NCBI GenBank assembly: GCA_964036155.1
Contig: OZ038422.1
Span: 80,809,201-80,873,200, forward strand
Reading direction: 5' to 3'
Source: Diploscapter coronatus
Taxonomy: Eukaryota > Nematoda > Chromadorea > Rhabditida > Rhabditidae
DNA: 64,000 bases
Part shown: positions 1 to 13,500 of the stretch, piece by piece
How the letters are laid out: every line of letters starts with the position of its first letter
Position numbering within the stretch: position 1 is the stretch's first letter
Notes under the pieces: generated by a model
Databases searched by the model: none
Told to the model about the DNA's origin: nothing
Seen by the model: the letters and a program-made list of their open reading frames with translations, nothing else
Translations under genes and position numbers: made by a program

Positions 1-475
1 TTTGCAAGCAAGGAAGATTAAGTCACGCCCCATCGAAAATCGATTGCTCGCCGAAACTGACTCAATTTTCGATCGAATCTCGCTAATTAATTTAGATAAT
101 TGGATAATTGTTCCATTATCCTAAATCGACTGAAATTCTGCCGTCTCCCTAATTTCAGCAATAAAACTCAAGAAAAGGTTTTGATTTATCGAATTGAAAT
201 GTGAGCTGCATGTTTCCTGTCGAAAACACTCGGAAAGAGTTAATTAGTCAATTATCCAATTATTTCAACGAAAATTATCTAAAAAAAATAACTAGCAAGA
301 ACAGCAACAGTAATTAAATCTCGAAATTCGATCGAAGATTGGGCCAGTTGCGGTGTTAACAGTTAATTTTCAATGGGCGCGTGGCTTAATTTTTCCAATT
401 TGCAAAATGTATGTAAGATAGAGTTTCTGACATATCTCAATAACATTATTAATAGGTATAAATCATATAACATAC

Positions 476-2731
476 AAGCGGTATCATCGTATTCGTTCGA
501 CCATATTTCGAACCCAATTTCGATGAATACATCATGATTGACTCAAAGTCAAATGGCACTCCATACCTTAAATGGTGCTATTATTCAGAAACTTGTAGTA
601 ATTACTAAAAATAGTATGAAAAACATTCATTAATTGCAATAAAAATTTGAATATCTATTACGTTCGATAATACTTTGTTTTTTCGTTTTAAATTATGAAA
701 AAAGTTTAAAATTACGTTGTAAACCGTTTCGCATCTAGTGGAAAAAACATTTGGTAGTTTTGTGGGTCGATTTTTTTCCCAATTAATCTAAAGTATTATT
801 TTTGATTTAATGTATATAATTTAATTTAGCATACTTCCATATATTTATCTCTATCTTCGCGTTGATGAGTGTGTCCAATGCCTAGGGAATGCATAACCTA
901 AAATATTATCTATATAATAAAAGTTTTTCAAATAAAATAATAATTTCTTAATCTGAAATTTACCCCGTGCGCAGCTACACCGGGCATCTAAAAATATATT
1001 TCAAAATTTGAAAGAATAAATCAAACGAACGCACATCTTTGTCAGGGCACCCAGAGTCATCGAAATTAAGCTGAATCTCATTAAAGCCGAGCGATGTTTT
1101 TCCTACAGTGGATATTCCGCAACTTAGATAAAAAAATATTTAGAAATAGTTTAGACTATGTATCATAGAAATTTTAAACCCACATTCCTTTAGCGTTTTC
1201 CATCCGATAATAGTAAATATAGTGCTTTCCACTTGAATTTGCTACTGGATCATGTTTAAACGTGATACAGGGAGCTGCGTCCGTTATCATTTTAAGTCCT
1301 TTCTCGATCCATTCTATGTGTTTATCTTCTAAAATAAAAAATATTACTTTTTTAATATAATTTCAAACCTAAATCTTCAGCAAGCATATAAGGTATGGGA
1401 TGATTTTTATCGACATTCCATTTCTTAGCAAATTCAGTGTTCTTATCCTCCATATAAAGCGCATTTCTTGAAAATGAAAAAATTTCGATATAAAAATTTT
1501 AAAATACCGTTTATTTCTTGCATCAGAACCATCACTCGCATTATGTTTCCCATTGAGTTGATCAATCAGGTACACAGCTTGCTCCTCAGTTAACAAAACA
1601 TCGTGATCGACCAAACCGTTATCTCTGGGTTCGAGCTAAGTTTTATATGGTTATTGATAAAAAAGTGGTATGTAAAACTATATATAAGGGTCTAATACCT
1701 TCATATTGGAACATATTATTTGATTTAAGTTACTTTATATCTTATTTTGAACACATTTTGAAAAAACTTACAATTTGATCCAATCCCGATTTTTTCGCGA
1801 ACATTTTCTTATATTTCGTGATTTTTTCGAACCTCTTATGCACCTCTTCAGTCATATCTCTTCCCAACAACTTCGTTTCAACTTCAATAGTCTTAATTGC
1901 AAATTTAATTCGAATAAGTTACATTTAAATATTAACCCTTCGAATCAAAGTTTCCCTAAATATGATATCTTTTGGGTCTTGTTCTTTACAGTTGTTATCT
2001 TCGCAACCATTCTGAATTAAAAAAATGATTTAACTTAAAAGAGTAATTTAAACAACCTTAAACTTTCCATGAGTATTTTCATTGATAGCATCAAATTTCT
2101 TATCAGGTTCATTACGATTTTTAGCAACTCCTTCTAGCATAACTTTTAAATTACCTGAAATTTTTATTTTAAAATGTTAGATTATACCGTTTAGAAGGGT
2201 CATGATTATTCTTTGTATTCAAGCGAGAAAATGCTGTTTTTCTGAAAACATAAACAGATTAATTTATTACTTAAATATTATTACTAACCCACAAGCAGAA
2301 AACCATCCCATAGTTTGACACAGCATATTACCCGCATTTCCTATCTTCACTGGGGCTTGTGTTATTAAATTTTTTTATTTAAACAATCTTCGTTTTTTTC
2401 AAAATTTTAATGCAATATTTACGTAAAACAAAATCAATGTTCGATATTATCAAAACCTGAGTAATATCAACGTAATTTACAGTGTCTGAGATGGAGTAAA
2501 ATGATAAGAAAACGTTCGAATGAATTAAACTTATTTAAATTTTTAATATTTATAATTATAAATAAAAATATACTTGTGGCGTTTTTGGGTGCTGTTAAAA
2601 ATCCTGAAATAAAATGAATTAATAGAAGTTTCTCTTAAATTTAAAATACCAGGTGCCAATAGCATAGAAACGATATCTTGTTCACAAACATATCCATTTA
2701 ATATTATTAAAACTCCGAGGATAGTTTTCAT
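476..2731 (-). pseudogene. Astacin-family (NAS-like) metalloprotease, probably a pseudogene
   Basis: Astacins are secreted zinc endopeptidases made with an inhibitory propeptide. The ATG at 2731 opens a signal peptide (MKTILGVLIILNGYVC). Propeptide exons follow to about 1515 and end in a dibasic RNKR cleavage-like site. The catalytic domain starts near 1464 (KKWNVDKNHPIPYML) and continues through 1331-1175 (ends at MENAKGMW), about 1118-1033 (CGISTVG, NFDDSGCPDKD), 987-964, 899-832 (VMHSLGIGHTHQREDRD) and 783-726. It ends with 560-476, which holds the Met-turn-like SIMMYSS. Two lesions are visible. The catalytic Glu of HExxHxxGxxH is Gly (codon GGG at 964-966, reading HGVMH). A run of seven A (771-777, minus strand) shifts the frame in the middle of WEKIDPQNYQMF. 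The frame of the next exon fits only the unshifted reading. Some propeptide junctions also do not join cleanly. No convincing exon was found below 476, so the C-terminus is missing or outside the window. Astacin identity is fairly sure; pseudogene status is an inference from the two lesions. Confidence 0.72.
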
Positions 2732-4567
2732 GAATGAATCTAGATAAATAAAAATTGCAATTATTTAAATCTGAGTGAAACTGTTGAAATGGTTGCAACT
2801 CTCTCTCCGTTTGACTTAGGCTCCGCCTCCTTTCTTTTCCAATTTGATTCGAACTCGATTTATGTCATTTTCAGTTTGCATTTTGACATCTTAACGTTAT
2901 CATTAGTAAATTTTAACTCATGTGCTTTAGATACTTTAATTTCTTTCTCACTTTCTCTTATAATAAAACTGATCTTCAACGTTATATCTCCAATCTAGCT
3001 ATTGCGTGCAAAATTACGAGATTATTACTTGAAATTAGTCGTGATTAGAGAGCGCGAGTAAAATTCCTAATATGAAAACAATATCGTGAAAGTTTTTTCT
3101 TTAAATTTTTAGGGCTGGACAGGTACTTATAGAAAAAAAACCCGTGAAAACAGATCAGTATTAGTATAATGCGAAATACGATCATCTGAAAAATCGATTC
3201 ATGAGCAACTTTTTACTAGTCAATTTTCGTAAGGAAAGAGTGTCCTGCCTCTACATTCCATTGACAAAGGCTATTCGAAAAGAAGGGATAACTTATAACG
3301 GGATTTGTTTCGATGGATGATCAAGGATTTTTCGATTCTGATAATTTTTCCGTTGTCGGAAATGATAGAAATATTGCGGACGCAAACTGATTCCTGTCTT
3401 TACTTCTCTAATTCACAAGATCCCGTTCCCTCGAACTCTCACCTGGTATTTAAGGTTACAGTCGTTCTCATTCTACGTCTACCCTTCTATCTTCTTCTCC
3501 CCCTTTACTTTTCGTTCGATCTTCTGTATTGTCACATTGAATAAGGAATAAAGTATTTAAGTTTCTCTGGGTATAGTTCGGTTTTACTGCCTAGCCAGTA
3601 AATCAAACATGATTATCGAATATTTTATTACACATATCAACGTATAGAATCGACATGGAACAATCATCAATTCATACAAGAGAAACCAAATAAATAAATT
3701 TTATCTAACAGAACAAAGAGACATACCCCAGATAAGATTTTCTTGAGTCATTTTAGAGAGAATAATCGTAGTTAAGGTTTACTTGAATGAGATGCAAAGA
3801 GTTGAAGAGTCGAAATCAACGATGAAATACAAACAAATACACAATAAAAGGCTGCTGCTAATCATAAAATAGCGATTCTACAACCGGAGGATTGAGACTA
3901 ATTTTCCCGGAACAATACGAATAAAATAATCAATATGTATCATTTGCTATAAAAATAAACCAATCAATTAGAATAATAGATGGACCAAAAATACGCAATC
4001 AATGCTACCACAAAACGACGTTACCTAATTGATTCAAAATTCAAGAAATCTGTGAATGTAGTTATTTTTCATTAATAGTTAAGAGATAGATTTTCACGCA
4101 ACCAGATGATGATAAATAGACATTCTTTGTTTCAATATATAGAATATTATTACTGGGAAACTAATACAAATTTACCCGAATATGATTAAATTTGAAATTA
4201 AAATACTTGACTTCACAAAGGATTGAAATTGCAGTAGTCAGAGTTGGAATGGACGACGTGATGAGTTATTTGTAATGAAATGGCGAGTTTGCGGAAAGGC
4301 AAAGGAGAGGAGCTGGCTGTCTAAAATCCGAATGAGTTTCCCGTTACTGTAATTTCGACGATAAACTAACCGAGTCAACCGATCAGCCAACTTTCACATT
4401 ATGTTCCGTGTGTTGTGCCGAATGTAGTGACAGCGCTTCTCGCGAGGTAAATCCGGCGTCGCACACCTTCAATTAATTTCTAATTATCTCTTTCTCGCTG
4501 AATTAGATAAAACGTAAGCGATTAATCTAGGGGAACACTTCACTTTTCACTATATCTAAAGTCTAAT
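2732..4567. other. Intergenic spacer, no gene seen
   Basis: This AT-rich stretch lies between the 5' end of the astacin-like gene and the stop codon of the Schnurri-like gene, both on the minus strand. It should therefore hold the promoter of the former and the 3' UTR of the latter. Short open frames at 2789-2998 and 3305-3544 have no recognisable domain or good splice context and are taken as chance. Around 3044 there is a 14-base match to the arm sequence of the hairpin element at 33.2 kb. Confidence 0.5.
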
Positions 4568-7500
4568 CTAATATCTCATATACCCAACCGAGCAAACGTA
4601 TGTGCGGGTGGTAAAATGCGATGACATCCAATGAAGCTGGAGACTTTGAGCATCGTGGAAGGTTGACGAACAGAAGGTACACGGGAACGATGCTGGTGGA
4701 GGGGCTGCAGTGAATGGCAAGGCAGACGAAGCGGGAAGAGACGATTGTTTCTGCAGAGAAGAAGCATTGGAACAGAAGGGTAGACACACACACATAAGTT
4801 TGGCGAAGGCGAATGGTTAAGACTATTACGAAACGGCAAGGGAACACAAAACAAAGCACAACAGCACATTAGTCGAAGGAATCGATGATATCGAATTAAC
4901 TCAAGAGTTGCATCTTTTGACGATTCGACAGATTCCTCCGTTTGCTCAACGTCAACATTGATCTTACCCCTTCAGTCTTGTTATCGTTCGCACCTCCATT
5001 TAGAGTTCGTGCTGCATCATTATTTTGAACACGGGACGGATCAACTCTGAAAATAACTCGATGAGCATAATTTATGGAAAAAAAGCAAGAGCTAACCCAG
5101 CAGCGGCAGAAGACGTAGCAGGACTGTGGCACGAACTGTCCGTCGCATCCGACAGAGGAGATGTGCGCTGATCGCCAATTGGAGTCGCAGCTGTTCGTTC
5201 ATCCTCTGAATATCATAACACAATAGATTCATCTCATCGTGGAAGCAAACGGTAAGTTACCGAGGTGTCTCTTCTGATAGTGTGCTTCGATGTGCGCTCT
5301 CATGGCTTCTCTATTCGGGAACAGCTTTCCACAATGCTTCTTCGGACATTTGTACTCGCTGCCATCCATGATTCGGACGTGGTCGGCGTGAATGTGCACC
5401 TGGAAATGTCGTTTAATTTTTGAGAAATATTTGATAATTCATGTGAATTTTTTTCTTCAATTCCCAAGTCCTTATTTGCCTTATTGAAAAGTACACCCAG
5501 TTAATACCTGGAAGCTGAGAGTTTTTGGATATGGATTTTCTGATTTGGTCAGTTAAATAACACTGACATCAAAATTGTAATTTAAGCACAATTGAAACGT
5601 GAAATCACTATATTTAGGCCTACGCAAATCTTCATGCTGAGAACTAGTTTTCAGGAAAGCAAACTTTTCGAAACAGTCTACAAATTTTCAGGTTTATGAT
5701 GAATGAATTGTATTATTCAGAAAATCACGTCGCGAACCTGGAGCTCTAGAGATGTTTCGGTTGTGATTCCGCAGATGCTGCACTGTGTCGATTGAGGCAG
5801 GAGTTGTTGCATTTGCTGAACAGGCGATGAACTGCTGTTGGCAATGAGTCCGTTCATATGTTGTGCGACGGCGAAATGTGTCCCTCTGCCTGCAGGCGAA
5901 CTGCTGTTCTTCTCTGCTTCTTCCGATTTGTTGTGCATCTCAGTTAGTACTTCTCCCACGGACTTGTTGCTCATAGCCAAATTGGCCCGCAGCTCTTCGA
6001 CTTTAGGAGGAATCCACACATTCGCCTGCACCTGTCTTGAGCTGATCTGTTCATGCGGTGCGTTGATTCCAATTGCTGAGGTATTCGCTTGGTTGGCTGC
6101 ATTCTGGGTGCTAATTTGTTGTTGAATTTGTATTTGGATCGATTGAAGCAATGGGTTGAGCTGCGATTGCGTGCTGCCGAGCTCGGATGTTGACGGCAGA
6201 GTTTGAGAGTCCGATCTGCGAAAATTGTTAAATTGTTTTTCTGCGAGGTTGGAAATGTCTTACCTTGTTCTTCCAATTCCATCCGCTGACACCGAAGATG
6301 CCGAACTGCCACAGCGCTGTCTATAAGGCGACGAAGCAGCCGACAGACTGCGCTGCTGTTGACCATTCAATGGTACAGAGTCAATGCCCTGTAGATAACA
6401 CTGATTACATGACTGTTTATTAGTCGACTCTTACTGATCGGTTCGATTGTTGTACGGGAGAAGGAACCAATTGCTCTCTGCATTCCAGCTGCAAGGGATT
6501 GCTTGGAGTCGATGGGTTAGCGATGCCAATTCCCCCATTCGAAAGAACTGATGTGTTTGGGGTAGTACCATAGACTCCGTTTCTTTGGAATTCGGCTCGA
6601 ATATTTTGAACAATGGCTAAATGTTTGACTGGTTCGATTCTTCGAAATTTATTTTACCGAGCAAGGATTCTCGTGCCTTTTCGCAATCTGTTGTATCGAT
6701 ATCATTCAGGCACTGGCAGTTGTCTTTCTTCGTGATCAGGCTCAGCGTATCTTCTGGCAGCCGCTTCAAAGTTTCCAACTTCATGACATGGGTTTTCGAT
6801 CTGAAATTTGGCCATTTGAATGAGTTGCTTCGGAATATGGAAATACCTCAGATGCTTTGCAAGAATTCCATGTTTTCTGAAGCCAATATTGCAATCGGAG
6901 CAGACGAAACTGCGGGGATTATTGGCTATGGAAGACGCTCCTCCTACCAAGACAGACTGAGCTGTGGCCATTGGATCAATCGCCATTGCGACAGTGTCGT
7001 CCAACTGCAAAGTAGATTTAATGGCTTCTCAAAAATTTCCTAGCTTACGTGAATATTGTGGCTGATCTCAAGATGTCTGATAAGCATTCCTTTTGCCCTA
7101 GTCGACCATGGACATTCGGTGCAGTTGAGAACTTTGTTTCTTGACGCATTCTTGTTGACCGAATGTGTCAGTCGATGGTATTTGAGTCGAGACTCCTTGT
7201 GAAACGACTGGTCACACAGATCACATTTGAAGGTTTCTTCCTTGTTCAGAAAAAAATACTGCGCCACTTGAGTTGTTGGGATGGACGATGCACTGCCGTT
7301 TTTGCCCAATGCCAATGACGAGGCCACTGCATCGCCGACACTTATCATCTGGGCTGAGCCAGGAAAGGAGGTCGGCAGATTGACTCCAGATGCAATGCCG
7401 ACCGGCAGTTGCGATGCCTGAGGAGCTACTGGGGCACGAAAGGACTGCATATGCGGCTGAGGAGTTACAATGGCAGTGGGAAGGGAGGAGAAATGAGACG

Positions 7501-10500
7501 CCGAATTGTGAGATGCTTCTTGTTGTTGAGACGTACCGATCAGATAACTTGGCGTTTCTGCAATACTATTAATTTGATTATTTCAGGAAATTGGTCTAAA
7601 TTTAGATTGCATATTTGTGTGTCTCTGAACACGAGAAAGTTGACTGCTTTCATTAGGAGTGGACAAGAGTTTCGCTTCGCTTTTGTAAGATCTCTAATTC
7701 TGGATATTTGTGAACAGTTCGAAATTTCGTGAGTTTTGAATTTGTTTCACAATACACGTTCAAGCCATAAAATTATCTGCTATAAAACATTTTAATTTTA
7801 ATTTTCTAAGTTTAGAAATTACTTTTCATGCGTCTAGTATAACAATATTCGCAACGAGAAGCTCTTCTGAACTTCTTATCAATTAATTTAATGTTGTTAA
7901 AATTCAGGAAAATGCTTTTTTTATTTCGTATTATTTTTGAGCAATTCGAGATTTTGTCGCCATTTTTGTGAGCAACCTTTAAAAAAGCAAAATTTGACTT
8001 CGTGATAGAAAACATTCCAAATGACAAGTATTCTACTAATTTCAGCTCGATACTTGAAGAAAACCTAACTCCTTCCCGTGTCTCACTATTCAAAGAGTTC
8101 ATTTTTAAATCAAGTTTTTCAGTCTAATGATAAGAAAGGTTACCGTCAATCGGAGAATGAGGGACGTCGAAATTGGGCGCTGGAGGCGCAGAAGAGCAAT
8201 TTCGAATGACAGATTCTGGCGCGGGCCAACGTCGGTCTCCTTCTTCTTCCACAAGCACCCATCGACTGGGCGGAGTGTGAGCTGTTCGTTCGACCAGAAT
8301 AACTTCTGCAATTGGTATTGTTTGATAAAGGGAGATGAAAGAACTACTAACCTTGTCCGAATTTCTTGAGAGCCTTGGCCTGCTGCTGTACGATGTTGAC
8401 GACAGCGTCTGTTTCTTCGTCTGAGCTGTTCCCATCGATGTCGATTGGATCGTAGGCATGCATAGCCGCATCATTCTCATGCTCTTCGTCAGCAATTTCC
8501 AGTCGGTCCTCATTATCACTCGCTTCATCATCTGATAATCGTTCGTCAGCAATTTTCGAATCAACTCTCCACTCACCATGAGCTAGTCTTCTTCTGTGCG
8601 TCTTGGAGCTGAGGTGCTTGGTGAGATTTCCCTTCGTCTTGAAGCTGAAGTTACATTCGGTACATTTGAATGGCCGAACGTCAGTGTGACTCCTGAAATC
8701 GAATGGTTGGATTACACACACACACAATTATCTTCGGTGCAATTGGTATCATACTTGATGTGTTTCTTGAGCATGCTAGGCTTCTTGCATCTTATTCCGC
8801 ACCGCTCACACACATAGCGTCCCCGTCCCCTGCCTCGAACGTAGACGTAAACCTACAATTCATCTGATTTGCAACGAGGATGATTAGCTTAAGTTCATTG
8901 AACTGAAGATAAATATAGATTATTCTCTCTCCTAAACTAATGAACGGTGTTTGAGCGTTACGGCTTAAAAATCCCGTAGAAAATTTAGAGGTGATACGAT
9001 AGAGAAGGATCAAACACAGCTCGTAGATAAACTAACATCACAAAAGCGGAACTCTAGTCTAACACTACTACACTAACAATTTAAATTATTTCATTTAGAG
9101 AAGATACTGTAGCCAAAGTAGACAATTGACTAGAAGAAAAATTAGCCACCTCATCAGTGCGGTATCCGCCGATGACATTTTCGACCCTGGTTGCTTTGAT
9201 CGTCTTCTTCTGTTCTCGGTTGACAACTGGTTCCTTTCCAGCCATATTTGTTTCTATTGTACTCATTCCTTGCTGCTGCGGCTGCAGCTGTTGTTCTGCA
9301 GTTGTGCCACTTTCGGATCTAAATATTACTTTCAATGAAGAACTCATATTGAATTGACTAACTCGGCTTTGTTGTTGCCACGAAAGGAATCGGCAGTGCC
9401 AAGCAGGCTTCCATTTGGCTGAATGGCGAGAATGTCTTGATTTGCCTGAAATTTACCATAACTTCATTGCTTTACCTGGTTATTTTATACCTCGTCAACA
9501 GGTGTATCCCCAACTTCCATTTTGATTTCTCCATCCTGCTCCTCTTTGATTTGTTGCTCGAGTTTTCGTTGTCTCAACTGAAATATTCGATTTATTCATT
9601 TTATTTCCCTCTCAAAGAATATTGTTTTTTTAATGAAAATGATGGTCCTCCACTCGCAAACATTTCACATAATTGCTTCATCGGAAAAAAGTAAATGAAC
9701 TTTGCGACGCTCGGAAATAGCGATAATTACGTCGCTGCTTCAAAATAAATTGAAAATGAATAAACCTTCCCTCATAAGTTTATAATTTTCTCCTATCCGT
9801 TTCGAATGAGATAATTGCCCTGCTTACTTGACACTTTGAATTGGTATTTCGCTAACCTTATTGCTCAGGTCCCAAAAACTTGAGTGGGTCATCTTGTATT
9901 GTCCTTGATCTTTATTGGCAACTGTATAACGGAAGAATTGATGCACTCCGGTGCGGGGTTTTGTCGAACACATTCCCATGAACAGTAGATTCAACTTCGA
10001 TTCTGCCTCGTTGATGTTAACCTAAATTAGAGAATTGACTGGTGTGTAGGGCTCATCTCATCGTGTCTTGATACCTGATGCCAGTTCGAATACATTGACA
10101 GATTGCCTTTCTGCTCGACGAACATCGGCTGTGCTCTGTGCATGCACATGAACGTCTCCGATGTGATGTTTCGGCCTCTATTCCTGCAATTCATTCGAGT
10201 ACTATTGAACTTAGGAATTGATGATACATATGCCATGAGAATTTTAGTTGAAGAGCGAAATGGAAATGAGCCTAATAATCGAGGTTGTAAGCCGGAATAG
10301 GCTAACAAAATTTTGTAGCGAAGGTGCAAACTGACGGTGAGTTCTTTACCAACCAAGACAGCAGCTTGAAATTGGATTAGAAAAAATAGTCATGATTCTA
10401 GTCTCTTTGAAAACACTTGGAATTCGCATCCATTCTTTTTATAAGATCCTTTTTAGAAATATGCCAATCCAACTAACCGTCGGTTGTTGTTATTCTCGGC

Positions 10501-13500
10501 GATAAGAGCTTTCTGCGCATCAGACAGCACCAACCAGTAAGGCTTGTCAATGTTTCCATCCAGAGCTACCGTCTCCAAATCAAATGGCTAAAGCATTTCC
10601 AGTTCTTTGAGAAGCCAAATATGAAACTTGTACCTCTCTCTTGATGTTGACAGGAATGTTAGAGTTTGGAGCTGTTTGGGGAATGAATGACGATGCAACT
10701 GGAGAATGCTTGACAGAGAGTGGAGTCGACGAGGCTGGAGGTGGAAGCGTTTGAGTGGAAGGGCCTGCCTGTTGCTGTTGCTGAGCCGCGGCAACTGCAG
10801 CTGCGGCAGCTTGGATCGACTGAGCAACTGTCGGCTAAATGGGTTTTACGATTAGGCTTAGGCAATCACGACTCATTTTACCTCTTTGAGATTGTGTTGC
10901 ATGGGAGCCAACGCATTTGTAGTTTGTGGCTGTTGCTGACTGATCCCTATCAAATTCGGATTTTGTGTAGTATCGATTTGGTGGACTTGAGATTGTTCTG
11001 CCATGGTCATGAATGCAGGCATTGTCGCTCTGAAAATGGCTATCTTAATCAGCTTCGGAGTAGATAAGTAAGCACTTCAAATGCCATCTACAGACAACCA
11101 TTTCTTGTAATAAAAAGGAAAGAACGTGGATTAATTTGTGTCGAAGATTGAAGGACAATTTAGTGAAGGTTATTGAGATTCGCAAAATTAATGGAAAGCA
11201 AACTCTGTTCGAGCGGGTAAGTCAGAATGGAAAACTGTTTGGACAAGACAACGAAGGCAAAAATGAAGCAAAACAAATTTTGTTTGAACAAATAAAACAT
11301 TGGGGAATGCGGTTGAACTGCAAACGAACTGGAAGGTCAGAAGGGCAGGCACCCGCACATCAATGCAAAAAGCAATGCATTTCCCTACCTCCCTCCATTA
11401 TTCTTTACAAAGTTCAGTGTGGATATGTCAGCAACTTTTCTATAAGACATAGTCATCAGGAAGGAATTCTTCCTCTCCATGTGCTTACCTTCTCACGAGT
11501 CCTGCAGCCAACCTATCGGGGTCTGGACGCTGCATCCGTTTCTCTTCGATCACTACAATGTCGTTCTGAGAATCCTGAAGAAATCAAGTTGTCATTTGAT
11601 CGATGGAAAATTCTATGATTAACCTTTCGAGGTAGTTTCGGCAGAGAATGCTCGACTGGTTGCTGACTGCTGGCCGAAGGCGATGATGCACTGCTCTGCT
11701 GTTCCTCGTTGATGAAGCCAAGCAACCTCCGCTTGAGCGGATGTCTGGACGGCTCTACAGCCGCAGCAGTTGGTACTTCAACAGTCTGATGTGCCAGTGC
11801 GGCTGCTTCTGCTGCCTTTGCCTTGTCAACCTCTGCTTTCTTGTCACATCGAGTCTGATGCACTTGCAATCCAGCTTCATTCGGAAACCTAAGGTTTCAT
11901 TTTCCTCGTTTTCTATCTATTCCAAATTCTTACGCCAATCCACAGTAGATGCATTCGGGTGTGTGATTGATGTTGATATTCTGCTGATTTGAGCGAACAA
12001 TGGGATGGCCCGAGGTCAGACTACCACCGCCGAAAGCTCGCACCCCCTGTAGCGGTTCGTAGAGAGATTGACTGCGACTGGCTGCTTGCAACATTCGTCC
12101 TGCAGCATCTCGAGGACCTGGCGAAGTTCGAGTTGATCCTAAAATAACGTATTTGCCTTTGTGCTGACTTGTTTCACATCATGCTTATTTTGAATATTTA
12201 GAACGTCTAAATTGCTGTGCATTTCATGGGGTTTTCCTATCGAATTCTTCTAAAATAACTTCCTGAAATAGCTCTGAAACTTTCTGTGTGTGCTTATTTT
12301 ATGCAAGTATAGAAGCTTGAGTGTACTACTAATTGAGCATATCATTCGAACCGTGTTACACATGAAATGATAGAATGGGTGTATTATGCAATTGAGTCGT
12401 ACCTTCTTTCGAACTTTTGATCTTTGCATTGCATTATAAACGATTCATCATAAATTATGCAACGCATTTTTCAAATAGGCGATTATTTTATTGTCCGTTA
12501 GTTCATGACTGTTGCATAATTTATGAATCTCTGATTCGGGGCAGAAAGTAGTTAAAAATAAAATAGAAGAAAGAGTGCTTCACGACCACTCCACAACTCA
12601 CCACCACTGTTACTTTCGTGATCGATCGAATTCTGCGCACCTATTTGTCTGTGATAAGGACGTCGCTTGACGATCGCCTGAAAGTTAGATTTGATTTACG
12701 ATAAAATCTCATTTAGTAATTTGCTGAATTCTCACAGCTAAAGTTGTGCGCAAAAGTGTAGATAAATTTGATCTTAGACATGTCTGTTTCTTCAAATATC
12801 GCACCATTTAGACTGAGATTCGACATAACCTCATGACAGGATTTCTCATTACTTTGCCAAATTTAACTTGAATGGATAATAATCGATAGGAAAATCATGT
12901 AAATGATAAATCTTGACCGTTTCCATACTTTTTCGTACGACTGTATACCATCCAAGCTATTCCCTTACCTGTTCCTGCTGAAGGACTTGTTCGTTCTGAG
13001 TGATGAGTCGTTGAATTCGATCGTCGAGGGATTCGACAACTGGAGGTTGCTGTTGTTGAAGGCTTGATGATGCAGCCGAATTGTTGCCTGCCGGTGCAGT
13101 CGCTGTAGACGGCAGAGACACTGACAAACCGCTCACTGGCAGATGAGTTGTATTTGAACTCAGCGGCTAAATCATCGGAAGTTATTGTTTTTATCCATAA
13201 ACTTCGGTTATTTTTGAAGAACGATATCTTGCAAAAAATAAATGATTGGAAAATTCGAATATGCAAATGTGTATTGCGTATTTTGGAATTTATCGCTAAA
13301 ATCATTGTCTAATCAATGAAATGTCGTAAATTGTGTTGAAAATAACAAACTAATCCCACTCATCGAAATTGAATGAATTTATTTTCGCTCAAGTGGTCGC
13401 TTTTCGACAATATGTATTCATTCGTGTTCTGATGAAAAATATTCTCGGAACAATCGTAATTTGTTACCTCCTCTCTCTTGATGCCGACGGTAGATGGGAC

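Noticed and set aside
1..370. Imperfect inverted pieces (TTTAGATAATTGGATAATTG near 92 and its complement near 247; CGATCGAA at both ends)
   Set aside because: The arms are AT-rich and imperfect and the outer boundaries do not match well enough to call an element.
6702..6847. Reading straight through from [10 protein letters not shown] after the fifth Schnurri finger
   Set aside because: Removing a 46-base intron (GTATTT...TTTCAG) gives [12 protein letters not shown], the exact family sequence, and keeps the phase of the next exon. The read-through is an intron translation.
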